Source of the DNA: Agarilytica sp045430345
Lineage (GTDB): Bacteria > Pseudomonadota > Gammaproteobacteria > Pseudomonadales > Cellvibrionaceae
Assembly (NCBI GenBank): GCA_045430345.1
Contig: JAILXT010000003.1
Coordinates: 124,001 to 188,000 of the forward strand
Direction: 5' to 3'
DNA: 64,000 nt
Below the pieces are notes generated by a model. That model was not told the DNA's origin. It searched no databases and saw only the letters and a program-made list of their open reading frames with translations. The translations under genes and the position numbers were made by a program. Shown in pieces: positions 26,628-35,595 of this stretch. Within the stretch, counting starts at the first letter, position 1. Each line of letters opens with the position of its first letter.

Positions 26628-28010
26628 TTAACCGCGCATTTTATCGGCAATAGCGTCTAAATCATCCCCAGATTCAAGAATATTTTCCACGGTAACCCGT
26701 GCGGTTTCAGGATCAAGATGTAGATCCGAGAACATTTGATCAGGAATTTCAGTGCCAAGGGAGTCACCAAAACCGAGGTTGGCCAATAGATTCTGCGCAA
26801 CAAAAACGAGCTTCGCATATTGCTGGTTTTCACCATCAAACCCCGTATTATATTTTTGGCGTAAAGCGGTGACGACTTCGAGCGGCATATTCCAATTATC
26901 GAGTAACCATGCGGCAATCTGGTTGCCTGTCACCCCGATAATATGTTGCTCAATCGCGGCGGCGGGCACATGGGGATTTGCCGCAACCATGCGATTAATA
27001 TTTTCGAAATAGGGCGGGAATATTTCTGCAAGTACCAAGTGGCCAAAATTATTGAGTAAGCCGGACAAGTAAGACATACCGAAACCGGGGCGGTGAGCGC
27101 GATCGATACTCGTGACCAAGCCTTCGACTGCGGCGGCGGTGTATACGGCACTGCGCCAATAATTATCTATTTCGCGTTTACTCATGGCTTCCATAGAGAG
27201 GGTTTTACCTAAAGACAAACCAAGTGCAAGATTGAGTACCATATCGAAGCCGAGGACGCGCACAATCGCGTCGTGCACGGATTTAATTTTCCCCGGTGCG
27301 GAATAATAGGGGGACGCCGCCCAGCTGACGACTTGTGCGGCGAGGCTAGGATCGATTTCGACAATGTTGGTAAGATCACTGATATCCGCATTAGGATCCG
27401 CGCGCAATTTAATAATGCGTTGTGCCGTTTCTGGTAACGGGGGAAGCTCTAATGTTTCGTCTAAGCGTTGGCGTATACGACGCTCGGTAAACTTATCGAT
27501 AGAAGACAGAATTTGGCTTTCGTCTAACGCTGGATCGTGGGTGAGTGTCGGCATTTTTATGCCAAAATTACCTGTTTTTGCTTGGTGAATCATGGAGCCA
27601 AATTCATTTTGGGTAAGCTCTAGCACATGGCCAAAGTTACCTGACTCCAACATCAATTGATCCTTCTTCAATAGCGATGATTCAATAAACGTTGGCATAC
27701 CTTGCCAGCTAGGGATAGCCGGGATGGTGGATAATTCGTATTTATTGATAAGCGGCCGGATTTCGGATGCAACAACCGCCTCAAAGCGACGACCGAACTG
27801 ACGGAACATCGCATCTAAATCTAGGATATGGTCGGCGGGAAGCAGTACCTGTACACGTCCTTTAGCGTCTTGCACGAGCATCGATTTGACGAGGCATGGC
27901 GCTTTTTGTCCAGAAACTAAGGTCAGTTTGGCTTGGTTATCAAACTTAGTCACATTAAATTGGACGTTTTGGCTTTCGAGTATGGCTAATACGCTCGTTG
28001 GTACAGACAC
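26628..28010 (-). CDS. HDOD domain protein with N-terminal YbaK-like domain
   Basis: 460-aa two-domain protein. Residues 1-150 resemble the YbaK/ProX deacylase fold that hydrolyses misacylated tRNA (VLAILESQNVQFNVTKF, PADHILDLDAMFRQFG), though catalytic residues are not obvious. Residues 180-400 are an HDOD domain (LPPLPETAQRIIKLRADPNADI, YLSGLLNNFGHLVLAEIFP), a non-catalytic relative of HD domains found in signalling proteins. GTG start with AAGGAG 6 bases upstream. Pseudomonads have a similar gene beside recG; function is not established. Monocistronic. Confidence 0.88.
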   Translation of the reverse strand: MSVPTSVLAILESQNVQFNVTKFDNQAKLTLVSGQKAPCLVKSMLVQDAKGRVQVLLPADHILDLDAMFRQFGRRFEAVVASEIRPLINKYELSTIPAIPSWQGMPTFIESSLLKKDQLMLESGNFGHVLELTQNEFGSMIHQAKTGNFGIKMPTLTHDPALDESQILSSIDKFTERRIRQRLDETLELPPLPETAQRIIKLRADPNADISDLTNIVEIDPSLAAQVVSWAASPYYSAPGKIKSVHDAIVRVLGFDMVLNLALGLSLGKTLSMEAMSKREIDNYWRSAVYTAAAVEGLVTSIDRAHRPGFGMSYLSGLLNNFGHLVLAEIFPPYFENINRMVAANPHVPAAAIEQHIIGVTGNQIAAWLLDNWNMPLEVVTALRQKYNTGFDGENQQYAKLVFVAQNLLANLGFGDSLGTEIPDQMFSDLHLDPETARVTVENILESGDDLDAIADKMRG

Positions 28011-28299
28011 ATCGTACTCCTTAAAATTGTCGTTTGGTTCAGTTGGTCGGTGGCGATGACGGCGTGTACCTCGTTAGCCGAAAGAATCCGCGAGAGCACT
28101 ATAAAGAATAGCTTCGGATCTCGGCTTCGCTAGTGTCGACACTTCTATACTTTCAGTTTATGCCAATTAGCGCGTATTTTTCTGACAAGAGTTAGACTGA
28201 ATAGCTTTATTATTTCCGTAATACTGGGGAAATGATCATAAATTCAGGGAGGAAGGTTGGCGCGTAAATTGTTATGGGCCGGGCCGGTATAACGGTGCT

Positions 28300-30393
28300 T
28301 TAGGCGTTTGCATAGTGCTGGTTGTTGCCGATCCAGCGTGCGATCAGCTTTTCGGCGACATCGGGTTGGCGCTCAAGTAATTGTTGGCCCGTTTCGTGGA
28401 CGAGGGGGTGAAGGTGGGCGTGATTTTGGGCATCGGCGATGCGGTAGCTCATATCCCCGGTTTGCCGGGTGCCTAACAGCTCGCCTGGGCCACGCAGTTC
28501 CAGGTCTCTTTCGGCGATTGCGAAGCCATCGTTGGTTTCTCTCATAACCTGTAAGCGCTCTTTGGCTTGTTGAGAGAGCTTTTCCCCATAGAGCAGCACG
28601 CAATGACTTGCGGCGCTGCCTCGCCCCACGCGTCCACGCAGTTGGTGCAGTTGGGCCAGCCCTAAGCGTTCTGGATTTTCGATGATCATTAGGCTGGCGT
28701 TGGGTACATCAACACCCACCTCAATTACGGTGGTGGCGACAAGTAACTGAATGTTGCCCGCCTTGAATTCGGCCATCACCGTTTCTTTTTCTGCAGATTT
28801 TAATCGACCATGTACGAGCCCGACCTGAATGCCTGCCAAGCTAGTTTGCAATAACGCGAACGTTTCTTCTGCATTGGCTACAGAGAGTGTTTCAGACTCT
28901 TCCACGAGCGGGCACACCCAATAGGCTTGCGCGCCTTCATCACATGCCTTACGGATTCGCTCTACGAGTGTGGGCTTTTTGCTTTGGCTAACCAAGGCCG
29001 TTTGGATAGGGGTGCGCCCTGGGGGCAATTCATCGATAACGGAATAGTCCAATTCCGAATACGCGGTCATTGCGAGTGTGCGGGGAATTGGGGTTGCCGT
29101 CATCACCATTTGATGGGGGAGCATGCCGTCTTCGGTGAGCGCTCTTAAGCTCAAACGTTGGTCGACGCCAAAGCGATGTTGCTCGTCAATGATGGACAGT
29201 CCGAGGGATTTAAATTTCACATCGTCCTGGAATAAGGCGTGAGTACCCACAACGATATTCGCGTCGCCGCTGGCGAGGTCGAGCAATGCTTGTTTGCGTT
29301 CAGAGGCTTTAAGTTTGCCGACCAACCAAACTACTTTTAAGTCGAGAGGTGAACACCATTGTGAAAAATTTCGAAAATGCTGTTCGGCCAAAATTTCGGT
29401 GGGTGCAACAATCGCGACCTGAAATCCAGATTGTGCAACGTCGGTTGCGGCTAATGCGGCGACCAAGGTTTTACCTGAGCCAACATCACCCTGCACCATG
29501 CGCAGCATGGGTACACCTTCGCTGAGGTCACGGCGAATTTCAGCGGCAACGCGTATTTGCGCGCCGGTTAATGAAAAGGGTAATTGGTGTAGCAGTTCAT
29601 CGGCTAATGTGTGAGCGCCCGAAATAATAGGGGCGCGATAGTGTTGTACCTGGAGCCGAATTTGTTGGCGAACCAGAAAGTGTGCAACCAGCTCTTCAAA
29701 AGCCAAACGAAGTTGGCAAGGGTGGACGCCATTCATGATCTGTTCGACGGGGGCGTCCGGCGGAGGAAAATGCAAAAACGTTAAGGCTTCGCTTAATGAG
29801 GTAACGCCGAAGTGTTTATTTAAGCTGGGTGGAAATAAATCATCAGGCATGTGGCTAGCGAGATTCGCCACTGCTTGTTCCGTAAGTTTACGCAGGCGGG
29901 CTTGGCTTAAACCTTCCGTTAGCCCGTACACCGGGGTGAGGGATTCGTCCACCGGTGTGGGTGCAGCGCTATCGATAAAATCATATTCCGGATGGTAAAA
30001 CTCTATTCCTTTTGCGCCGACTCTTGGATCACCATAACAACGAAGTTCTCGGCCCGGTTCAAAATTATTTTTCTGTGCCGCATTAAAATGATAAAAGCGT
30101 AAGCAGGTTGAACCACTATTGTCTTCGATTGTGACGGCTAAACTTCTGCGTTTGCCAAAAATAATTTGCGCGTTGCGAACGCGGCCCTGAATCACCACGC
30201 TGGTATTTGTGCGTAACGCATGGATAGGTGTAATACGTGTACGATCTAAATACCGAATGGGCAAATGAAAAAGCAAGTCTTGTACATTATAAACACCGAG
30301 CTTCGACAGCGTCTCTTTTAGTTTCGCACCCACGCCGGAAAGCGTCGTGATGTCGAGGCTAGTGAGAGCGTTATTGGTGGCATTACGTGTCAT
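28300..30393 (-). CDS. recG: ATP-dependent DNA helicase RecG
   Basis: 697-aa helicase that regresses stalled replication forks and branch-migrates Holliday junctions. Wedge/OB-fold domain in residues 1-250, Walker A QGDVGSGKTLVAALA, Walker B DEQHRFGVDQR, the TATPIPRTLAMT motif III, motif VI QLRGRVGRG, and the C-terminal RecG/TRG region (RDLELRGPGELLGTRQTG). Length is normal. It follows oxyR by 27 bases on the same strand, so the pair may share transcription, as in pseudomonads. Confidence 0.97.
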   Translation of the reverse strand: MTRNATNNALTSLDITTLSGVGAKLKETLSKLGVYNVQDLLFHLPIRYLDRTRITPIHALRTNTSVVIQGRVRNAQIIFGKRRSLAVTIEDNSGSTCLRFYHFNAAQKNNFEPGRELRCYGDPRVGAKGIEFYHPEYDFIDSAAPTPVDESLTPVYGLTEGLSQARLRKLTEQAVANLASHMPDDLFPPSLNKHFGVTSLSEALTFLHFPPPDAPVEQIMNGVHPCQLRLAFEELVAHFLVRQQIRLQVQHYRAPIISGAHTLADELLHQLPFSLTGAQIRVAAEIRRDLSEGVPMLRMVQGDVGSGKTLVAALAATDVAQSGFQVAIVAPTEILAEQHFRNFSQWCSPLDLKVVWLVGKLKASERKQALLDLASGDANIVVGTHALFQDDVKFKSLGLSIIDEQHRFGVDQRLSLRALTEDGMLPHQMVMTATPIPRTLAMTAYSELDYSVIDELPPGRTPIQTALVSQSKKPTLVERIRKACDEGAQAYWVCPLVEESETLSVANAEETFALLQTSLAGIQVGLVHGRLKSAEKETVMAEFKAGNIQLLVATTVIEVGVDVPNASLMIIENPERLGLAQLHQLRGRVGRGSAASHCVLLYGEKLSQQAKERLQVMRETNDGFAIAERDLELRGPGELLGTRQTGDMSYRIADAQNHAHLHPLVHETGQQLLERQPDVAEKLIARWIGNNQHYANA

Positions 30394-30420
30394 TTTGCAG
30401 CGACGCTTCTGTGCTTCTGT

Positions 30421-31338
30421 TTAGCGTGTTACAACGCCCGATTGTTTAATGGCTTCGCGCACGGCATCAATCGCCTTAAGACGTGGAAAGCTAGCGCGCC
30501 ATGCAAGTGCGACAGTACGCCTTGGAACAGGATCTGCAAATGGTCGTGTGACTAACAGCTCAGATGATGTATGGCCGGCTTTCGCCGCTGACTCAGGAAG
30601 AATTGTAATGCCAAGGCCGGAAGCCACCATATATTTTAACGTTTCCAAAGAGCTGCCTTCCGCAGCGGTGCGTATTTTTCCCTGAGGATCATCAATAGAA
30701 GGTTTTAGGTTGGGGCAGGCTTCTAACACTTGGTCCCGAAAACAATGTCCAGTGCCTAACAGCAGTACGTTGTAATCGTTAAGTTGATCCGGGTGGATCG
30801 CCGTCTCGTTTGCGAGCGGGTGTTTTTTATCCATAAGGATGACGAAGTTTTCGTCGTAAAGCGCTTGGGTGACCACGTCAGATTCTGTGAAAGGCAGCGC
30901 GACAACAATGGCATCCAAGTCACCGTGACGAATACGCTTGCGCAAATTAGCGGTGTAACTTTCCTCAATGTATAACGGCATGTCGGTTGCGGTCTTTTGC
31001 ATTGCAGGGATAAGTTTGGGGAATAAATAAGGCCCAATGGTAAAAATGGCGCCCAAATGAAAAGGACTTGTCAGCTGATCTTTACCAGAATTTGCGATGT
31101 CTTTAATCGCGGCGGCTTGTTCTATGACACGCTGAGCCTGCTCGATTACCTGTTCACCGATGGGTGTAGGGCTAACCCGTGTTTTGGAGCGCTCGAAAAG
31201 AGCGGTGCCTAATTCCTCTTCCAGTTTTTTTACCGCGATACTGAGGGTGGGTTGTGATACGTTACAGCGATCGGCTGCACGCCCAAAATGTTGCTCTTGA
31301 GCGAGCGTTACAATGTAGCGAAGTTCGGTAAGGGTCAT
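30421..31338 (-). CDS. oxyR: Hydrogen peroxide-inducible LysR regulator OxyR
   Basis: 305-aa LysR-type regulator. N-terminal helix-turn-helix (FGRAADRCNVSQPTLSIAVKKLEEEL) and an effector domain containing GHCFRDQVLEAC, where two Cys nine residues apart correspond to the Cys199/Cys208 pair that forms the disulfide on oxidation by H2O2. This makes a functional peroxide sensor likely; it would activate catalase, alkyl hydroperoxide reductase and similar genes. Divergent from a TTG-started epimerase gene (65-base gap) and upstream of recG. Confidence 0.95.
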   Translation of the reverse strand: MTLTELRYIVTLAQEQHFGRAADRCNVSQPTLSIAVKKLEEELGTALFERSKTRVSPTPIGEQVIEQAQRVIEQAAAIKDIANSGKDQLTSPFHLGAIFTIGPYLFPKLIPAMQKTATDMPLYIEESYTANLRKRIRHGDLDAIVVALPFTESDVVTQALYDENFVILMDKKHPLANETAIHPDQLNDYNVLLLGTGHCFRDQVLEACPNLKPSIDDPQGKIRTAAEGSSLETLKYMVASGLGITILPESAAKAGHTSSELLVTRPFADPVPRRTVALAWRASFPRLKAIDAVREAIKQSGVVTR

Positions 31339-31403
31339 AGTATATGTCGCTAAAACTATCAGCTTTGACTGGTTAATAAATTTAACTTAAGAGTATTCCT
31401 TAT

Positions 31404-32267
31404 TTGACGAAGAAAAAACACCTTTTTATTGGTTTTGGCGATATCGCTTCCCGTTGTGCCAAGGCGCTTATTGCGCAAGGGGACGACGTCGTAGGCGTTG
31501 CGCGAACACCTCGTTGCGAAGACGACGGTTTATCCTTCATTACGGGTGATGCAAAAAATACACAGGTATTGGCACGTATCGGTGATCAGCGGTTCGAATC
31601 AGCGGTGATTACACTCACACCAAACGGCTATACCGAAGCAGATTATCGCGTGTGTTATTACGATACGTGTAAGGCATTGTTGTCTTTATGGGCTGAGCAT
31701 CATAATGCGCCCAATAAAATCCTGTTTGTATCGAGCACCAGCGTATACCCTCAGGCAAATGGTGAAATCATTGATGAAACAAGCTTTTCTGAACCCAGCT
31801 CCCCCACGGCCAAAGTATTGCGTGAAACAGAAGCTTTATTTTTAGCGAGTGGGTTACAGACATCCATTATTCGTTTTTCCGGAATTTATGGCCCCGGACG
31901 AGACTATCTATTACGGCAAGTAAAAAAGGGACTTGGTGGAACAGATCAGTATACAAATCGGATACACGTGGAAGACTGTTGTGGTGTGATTTGCCATTTA
32001 ATCGTTCAAGAAAGGTTGGAAGATATCTACTTGGCCACGGATGATTGCCCTGTGAGCAGCAAGGATATTCGTGAGTGGCTGGCGGAGAAGTTGGGGATGG
32101 ACAGTGACAGCTTGACCGCCCCAGAGAAGCTGGGGCGTGGTGGTAGTAAGCGCTGTAGTAACCACAGATTGAAGTCGGCAGGGTATGAATTTAAATACCC
32201 CGATTATAAAAACGGGTATAGCCAAACAGTAAGCGTTTTTCTGACGTCTGATAAGCTCGGTGGATAG
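31404..32267 (+). CDS. NAD-dependent epimerase/dehydratase-like protein
   Basis: 287-aa extended short-chain dehydrogenase fold. N-terminal nucleotide-binding GFGDIASRCAKALIAQGDDV, a VSSTSVYPQ segment at the Ser of the active site, and RFSGIYGPGRDYLL, typical of the YeeZ-like family. The YxxxK of classical epimerases is not clear, so activity on sugars is doubtful. Starts at TTG (31404); no ATG gives a better match. Divergent from oxyR, so its expression may respond to the same region. Function unknown in detail. Confidence 0.8.
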   Translation: MTKKKHLFIGFGDIASRCAKALIAQGDDVVGVARTPRCEDDGLSFITGDAKNTQVLARIGDQRFESAVITLTPNGYTEADYRVCYYDTCKALLSLWAEHHNAPNKILFVSSTSVYPQANGEIIDETSFSEPSSPTAKVLRETEALFLASGLQTSIIRFSGIYGPGRDYLLRQVKKGLGGTDQYTNRIHVEDCCGVICHLIVQERLEDIYLATDDCPVSSKDIREWLAEKLGMDSDSLTAPEKLGRGGSKRCSNHRLKSAGYEFKYPDYKNGYSQTVSVFLTSDKLGG

Positions 32268-32336
32268 CGCTTAGCTAAGGTTTGATAGAGGCTTGTCTAA
32301 AAAAATGATTATTTAAAGATATAAGGAGGCAGAAAA

Positions 32337-32738
32337 ATGATATACCCAATGTTTGCAATGGTGATGATAACGATTGGTATAGGGCTTATTGCATTTGTTG
32401 TACGAATTAAAAGTGTTAAGAGCGGTGAAGTGAGAGTGCGCGCCTATAAACTGATGGGGAGTGAAGAATATCCTGAGGGAGTCGTAAAAACGACGCGCTG
32501 CCTTAATAACCAATTTGAGATACCGGTATTATTTTATGTGGGATGCTTGGCCTACCTCTCGTTGGAGGTTCTGAGTGGTTTGGGCCTTGTATTTGCCTGG
32601 GCATTTGTGGGGCTTCGTGTAGTCCATGCGTATATCCTGATGACGTATAACCACCTGCTACATCGTTTGGTGGTGTTCTGGATGTCTGTGTTGATGGTGT
32701 TGTGTCTTTGGGTGCAATTGATCCTTAAGGTTGCCTAA
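32337..32738 (+). CDS. MAPEG family membrane protein
   Basis: 133-aa protein with four hydrophobic segments (about 3-25, 62-78, 82-100 and 108-130). NNQFEIPVLFYVGCLAYL and FVGLRVVHAYILMTYN are the MAPEG signatures (membrane-associated proteins of eicosanoid and glutathione metabolism); bacterial members often have glutathione-dependent or unknown roles. AAGGAGG lies 7 bases before ATG. First of a run of small rightward genes. No catalytic role can be assigned from the sequence. Confidence 0.9.
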   Translation: MIYPMFAMVMITIGIGLIAFVVRIKSVKSGEVRVRAYKLMGSEEYPEGVVKTTRCLNNQFEIPVLFYVGCLAYLSLEVLSGLGLVFAWAFVGLRVVHAYILMTYNHLLHRLVVFWMSVLMVLCLWVQLILKVA

Positions 32739-32786
32739 CTACATGATCAGTTTTAAACGTTTTTAGATTAACGAGATGTGTATTAA

Positions 32787-33002
32787 ATGAAAGACATTGA
32801 AATATCAAAAGAGCCCGTCGAACTATATAAAATCTTAAAGTTCGAAGGGTTGGCGGCCAGTGGGGCAGAAGCCAAGTTAGTCATTGCTGATGGGCTGGTA
32901 AGTTTAAATGGCGCGATTGAAACACAAAAACGGAAAAAGGTAGTTTCCGGTGATGTGATTGAATTTAACGGTGAGAAATTCAACGTTATGTTTAATGCAT
33001 AG
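32787..33002 (+). CDS. S4-domain RNA-binding protein (YbcJ-like)
   Basis: 71-aa protein made entirely of an S4 RNA-binding fold: LYKILKFEGLAASGAEAKLVIADGLVSLNGAIETQKRKKVVSGDVIEFNG. This matches the YbcJ group, thought to bind RNA in ribosome- or rRNA-related processes. GAGATG upstream is a weak ribosome binding site. It sits 48 bases after the MAPEG gene and 44 before the DUF2750 gene, on the same strand. Confidence 0.9.
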   Translation: MKDIEISKEPVELYKILKFEGLAASGAEAKLVIADGLVSLNGAIETQKRKKVVSGDVIEFNGEKFNVMFNA

Positions 33003-33046
33003 CGGGTTTGATTTCTCTAGTATTGAATAAAAAGTAGATATAGATA

Positions 33047-33436
33047 ATGAATGATAGTGGTTTTGACGAAATAGTAACGTTAGATTGCGAAGCGCGATAT
33101 GAAATTTTTCTTGATATGGTCGCGGAAGAGCGGGAAATATGGATTCTGGTCAACGAGGATAAACAGTTCCTAAAGATATATTCGAAAGAAGACGAGAGTG
33201 AGTTTTTACCTGTATGGCCTCATGCAGATTTTACACGCGCATACAGTAGTGATGCCTCAGAAAAACTATCCCCTAAATGCATCTCTGTTCCTGAGTTTTT
33301 TTCTAAATGGGTGTCTGGATTAGAAGGCGACGAGTTAAAAGTTGGTGTGTTTCCGAATTCTGGATCAGATGTGTGGGTGATGGCGCCGTCTGAGTTGAAG
33401 AGCGATCTTCAAGATGAGTTTGACGCAGGTTTTTAA
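33047..33436 (+). CDS. DUF2750 family protein
   Basis: 129-aa acidic soluble protein. LDCEARYEIFLDMVAEEREIWIL, LPVWPHADFTRAYS and the C-terminal VFPNSGSDVWVMAPSELKSDL are the DUF2750 pattern. Function is unknown in the family. No ribosome binding site is obvious before the ATG. Part of the small-gene cluster. Confidence 0.85.
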   Translation: MNDSGFDEIVTLDCEARYEIFLDMVAEEREIWILVNEDKQFLKIYSKEDESEFLPVWPHADFTRAYSSDASEKLSPKCISVPEFFSKWVSGLEGDELKVGVFPNSGSDVWVMAPSELKSDLQDEFDAGF

Positions 33437-33472
33437 GTAACACACGGATTGTTTCAATGTTAAGAGTAAAGT

Positions 33473-33814
33473 ATGTCAGATAAATTTTTCTTTAAGGGGC
33501 GGCAGGATGCTCGTCAAAATCATGTCAAGTTTGGCTATAAAACCAAAGCGGATGTAAAAGTTGGCAGTAAAAAAAATCCGCTAACACTAGTGGTGAAGAG
33601 CGAGCAGCGCAGGAAAGAGGTTGAGGTCATGGTGAGTGATGCTGGTCTGTATGCCGACATTTCCATCGCTAGTGGTGATGATGTGAGTGAAAATATTGCA
33701 GAGTTGAGTGTGTTGTTAGAAAAACATGAAACGATTACACGTGAAAAAACGCCTGCACGTAATGATCCATGCAGTTGTGGCAGTGCCAAGAAATATAAAA
33801 AGTGTTGCGGTTGA
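33473..33814 (+). CDS. SEC-C/SWIM metal-binding motif protein (PBPRA1643 family)
   Basis: 113-aa protein. N-terminal FFFKGRQDARQNHVKFGYKTKADVKVG and the C-terminal SEC-C zinc motif PCSCGSAKKYKKCCG, with Cys-x-Cys and Cys-Cys pairs that bind one zinc ion. The combination is the PBPRA1643 family of small gammaproteobacterial proteins. The SEC-C motif is the same zinc finger that tethers SecA to SecB, but here it is on a short protein of unknown role. Ends 3 bases before the VF530-type gene, so the two may be coupled. Confidence 0.9.
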   Translation: MSDKFFFKGRQDARQNHVKFGYKTKADVKVGSKKNPLTLVVKSEQRRKEVEVMVSDAGLYADISIASGDDVSENIAELSVLLEKHETITREKTPARNDPCSCGSAKKYKKCCG

Positions 33815-33817
33815 CCT

Positions 33818-34048
33818 ATGAGCAAAGAGCAGCCTAACAACCCTTTACACGGGCTCACTTTAGAAAAAGTTTTGACAGAGCTTCAAGGTCGTTATGGTTG
33901 GGAGGGCTTGTCCGTCCGGATCAATATTAATTGTTTTAAGAAAGATCCCTCAATTAAGTCTTCATTGAAGTTTTTACGAAAAACCCCTTGGGCCAGAGAT
34001 AAAGTTGAAAGTCTATATATAGCCACTTTTTGTAAGATGTCCTCATGA
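33818..34048 (+). CDS. VF530 family DNA-binding protein (DUF2132)
   Basis: 76-aa protein with the VF530/DUF2132 pattern: NNPLHGLTLEKVLTELQGRYGWEGL, ININCFKKDPSIKSSLKFL, and RKTPWARDKVESLYI. The family is described as DNA-binding by structure of the V. fischeri protein; its cellular role is not known. Only 3 bases separate it from the SEC-C gene. No ribosome binding site is visible, consistent with coupling to that gene. Confidence 0.92.
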   Translation: MSKEQPNNPLHGLTLEKVLTELQGRYGWEGLSVRININCFKKDPSIKSSLKFLRKTPWARDKVESLYIATFCKMSS

Positions 34049-34088
34049 ATGAATTGAGTGTTGTTGTTGGGCAGTTTGGAGAGCATGC

Positions 34089-34427
34089 ATGAAACACGAT
34101 TTACCATTGCCAGAAGATAAAAAACTATGTGTGACGTATCGGGTGGAGCCCGGTTGCTTGGGACCGGAAGGCGCAAAACATGTTGTAGGGTTTTGTGAGT
34201 ATGCGCAGAAAAATATTCAATCATTGGATGCCGATTATATTTCATGGACTATAACCCCAAGAAATGATAAGTCCTTGCCCGAAATGCAATATAACGTGGT
34301 GGGAAAACGGATGAATCATGCTCAGGCGGAGAAGTACTTGGCGGTGTTTGATAAAAGCTTAGATGAATTCGAAGGCCATCTGGAAGACAAATTGGCGGAA
34401 TTTATCGGTACTTTTATGGGGCACTAA
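34089..34427 (+). CDS. Conserved-style hypothetical protein
   Basis: 112-aa soluble protein with no family I recognise. It has two Cys (LCVTYR, PGCLGPEGAKHV) and an amphipathic C-terminal half (HAQAEKYLAVFDKSLDEFEGHLEDKLAEFIGTF) likely helical. GGAG lies 7 bases before the ATG, so translation from this start is well supported. Part of the small-gene cluster. Confidence 0.65.
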   Translation: MKHDLPLPEDKKLCVTYRVEPGCLGPEGAKHVVGFCEYAQKNIQSLDADYISWTITPRNDKSLPEMQYNVVGKRMNHAQAEKYLAVFDKSLDEFEGHLEDKLAEFIGTFMGH

Positions 34428-34515
34428 GCGATCGTATTCGTAACGTAAAAATGATTTTTCAGTGTGTGATTATCTTTTTGGGTTGAAATAACTAATAGCG
34501 GTTATAGGGAAAAAT

Positions 34516-35118
34516 ATGAAATATCTAGTAATAGTGTTATGTCTTGTTGCGCCAGCTCTGTGGGCTGAAGGAAAGCCCCTTGATAAAGCTGTGGTCCAAT
34601 CGTTTTATGCGACGGTGGAAAAAATCGATATGTTGGAGGACAAGTTCCCACAAATATTTGAGAAAGCGGACAAGTTCTCCATGGCGGATCAGGAAAAAGC
34701 GATTAGATTGATAGAAAAGTCGAAGGCCTACCCCGATGTTAAGAAAGCGCTAGCGAACTCAGGGTTTAAAGATCTAAACGAACTATATGATATTTCTATG
34801 AGATTTATGGGGGCTATCTATGCAGTCCAGTTAGAAAAAATGCCCGCGGGTGTCAACCCGGATGCGATGACGAAATCACTAGAGCATAACATTAAGCTGA
34901 TGAAAGAAAGCGGTGCACCAGCGCAGATGATTACCGGTATGGAAGCATCTTTGGCAGAAAGTAGAGCGCAAAGTAAAGATATGGCGTTTGCAATGTCTAA
35001 AGCGAGTGATGCGGACAATCAATTTGTTAGAAATAACTTGGCGTGGGTAATGACGTTAATTCCGGATGAAGATGAAGAGGATGGCATGGGCGGTACGTAT
35101 TCTGATGAGGATTACTAG
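34516..35118 (+). CDS. Exported helical protein of unknown function
   Basis: 200-aa protein with a signal peptide (YLVIVLCLVAPALWAEG). The mature part is rich in Ala, Lys and Glu, probably all-helical (FYATVEKIDMLEDKF, AIRLIEKSKAYPDVKKAL), and ends in an acidic tail DEDEEDGMGGTYSDEDY. Such tails can bind cations or partners; no role is known. AGGGA lies about 7 bases upstream of the ATG. Same strand as the cluster genes. Confidence 0.7.
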   Translation: MKYLVIVLCLVAPALWAEGKPLDKAVVQSFYATVEKIDMLEDKFPQIFEKADKFSMADQEKAIRLIEKSKAYPDVKKALANSGFKDLNELYDISMRFMGAIYAVQLEKMPAGVNPDAMTKSLEHNIKLMKESGAPAQMITGMEASLAESRAQSKDMAFAMSKASDADNQFVRNNLAWVMTLIPDEDEEDGMGGTYSDEDY

Positions 35119-35156
35119 GTGGTCTTCCATTCAAGCGGCAGGCCAGGTGTATCGAT

Positions 35157-35555
35157 ATGAATAAAGAGGTTCAGTTTAAATTTGATTCATACCCCGATGT
35201 TGTTCGGCCAAAAATGATGGCATTACGTGAACACATATTGGATGTTGCTGAGAATACCGAGGATGTGGGTGGTTTGGTTGAGACGCTCAAATGGGGCGAA
35301 CCTGCGTATTTAACGGCTGCGACTAAAAGCGGCACGACCATTCGGATAGATTGGAAGCCCAATAAGCCGGATCAATATGCTATGTATGTTAATTGCCGTA
35401 CATCACTTGTGGATACATATCGATCATTATTTCCCGAGCTATCTTATGACGGCGATAGAGCGATTGTTTTCGATGTAAAGGCGAGTTTGCCAGAAAATGA
35501 ATTGAGAACATGTATTAAGATGGCGCTTAGATATCATTTAGATAAGCACATATAG
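35157..35555 (+). CDS. DUF1801 family protein (YdhG-like)
   Basis: 132-aa protein with the DUF1801 features: FDSYPDVVRPKMMALREHILDVA and ETLKWGEPAYLT followed by IRIDWKP and YAMYVNCRTSLVDTYRSLFPE. The fold is related to a putative DNA-binding/transport-associated module of unknown function. AGGTG upstream is a fair ribosome binding site. Followed after 40 bases by the MmcQ/YjbR-type gene; DUF1801 and YjbR proteins share the same general fold. Confidence 0.88.
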   Translation: MNKEVQFKFDSYPDVVRPKMMALREHILDVAENTEDVGGLVETLKWGEPAYLTAATKSGTTIRIDWKPNKPDQYAMYVNCRTSLVDTYRSLFPELSYDGDRAIVFDVKASLPENELRTCIKMALRYHLDKHI

Positions 35556-35595
35556 AGCGCGCACCTTTTTTAATCAGTGTTGAACGTCTTTACGT

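Noticed and set aside
33832..33838. GCCTAAC core-like site at the start of the VF530 gene
   Set aside because: It lies within the conserved coding sequence and lacks a paired core site, so it is likely a coincidence.
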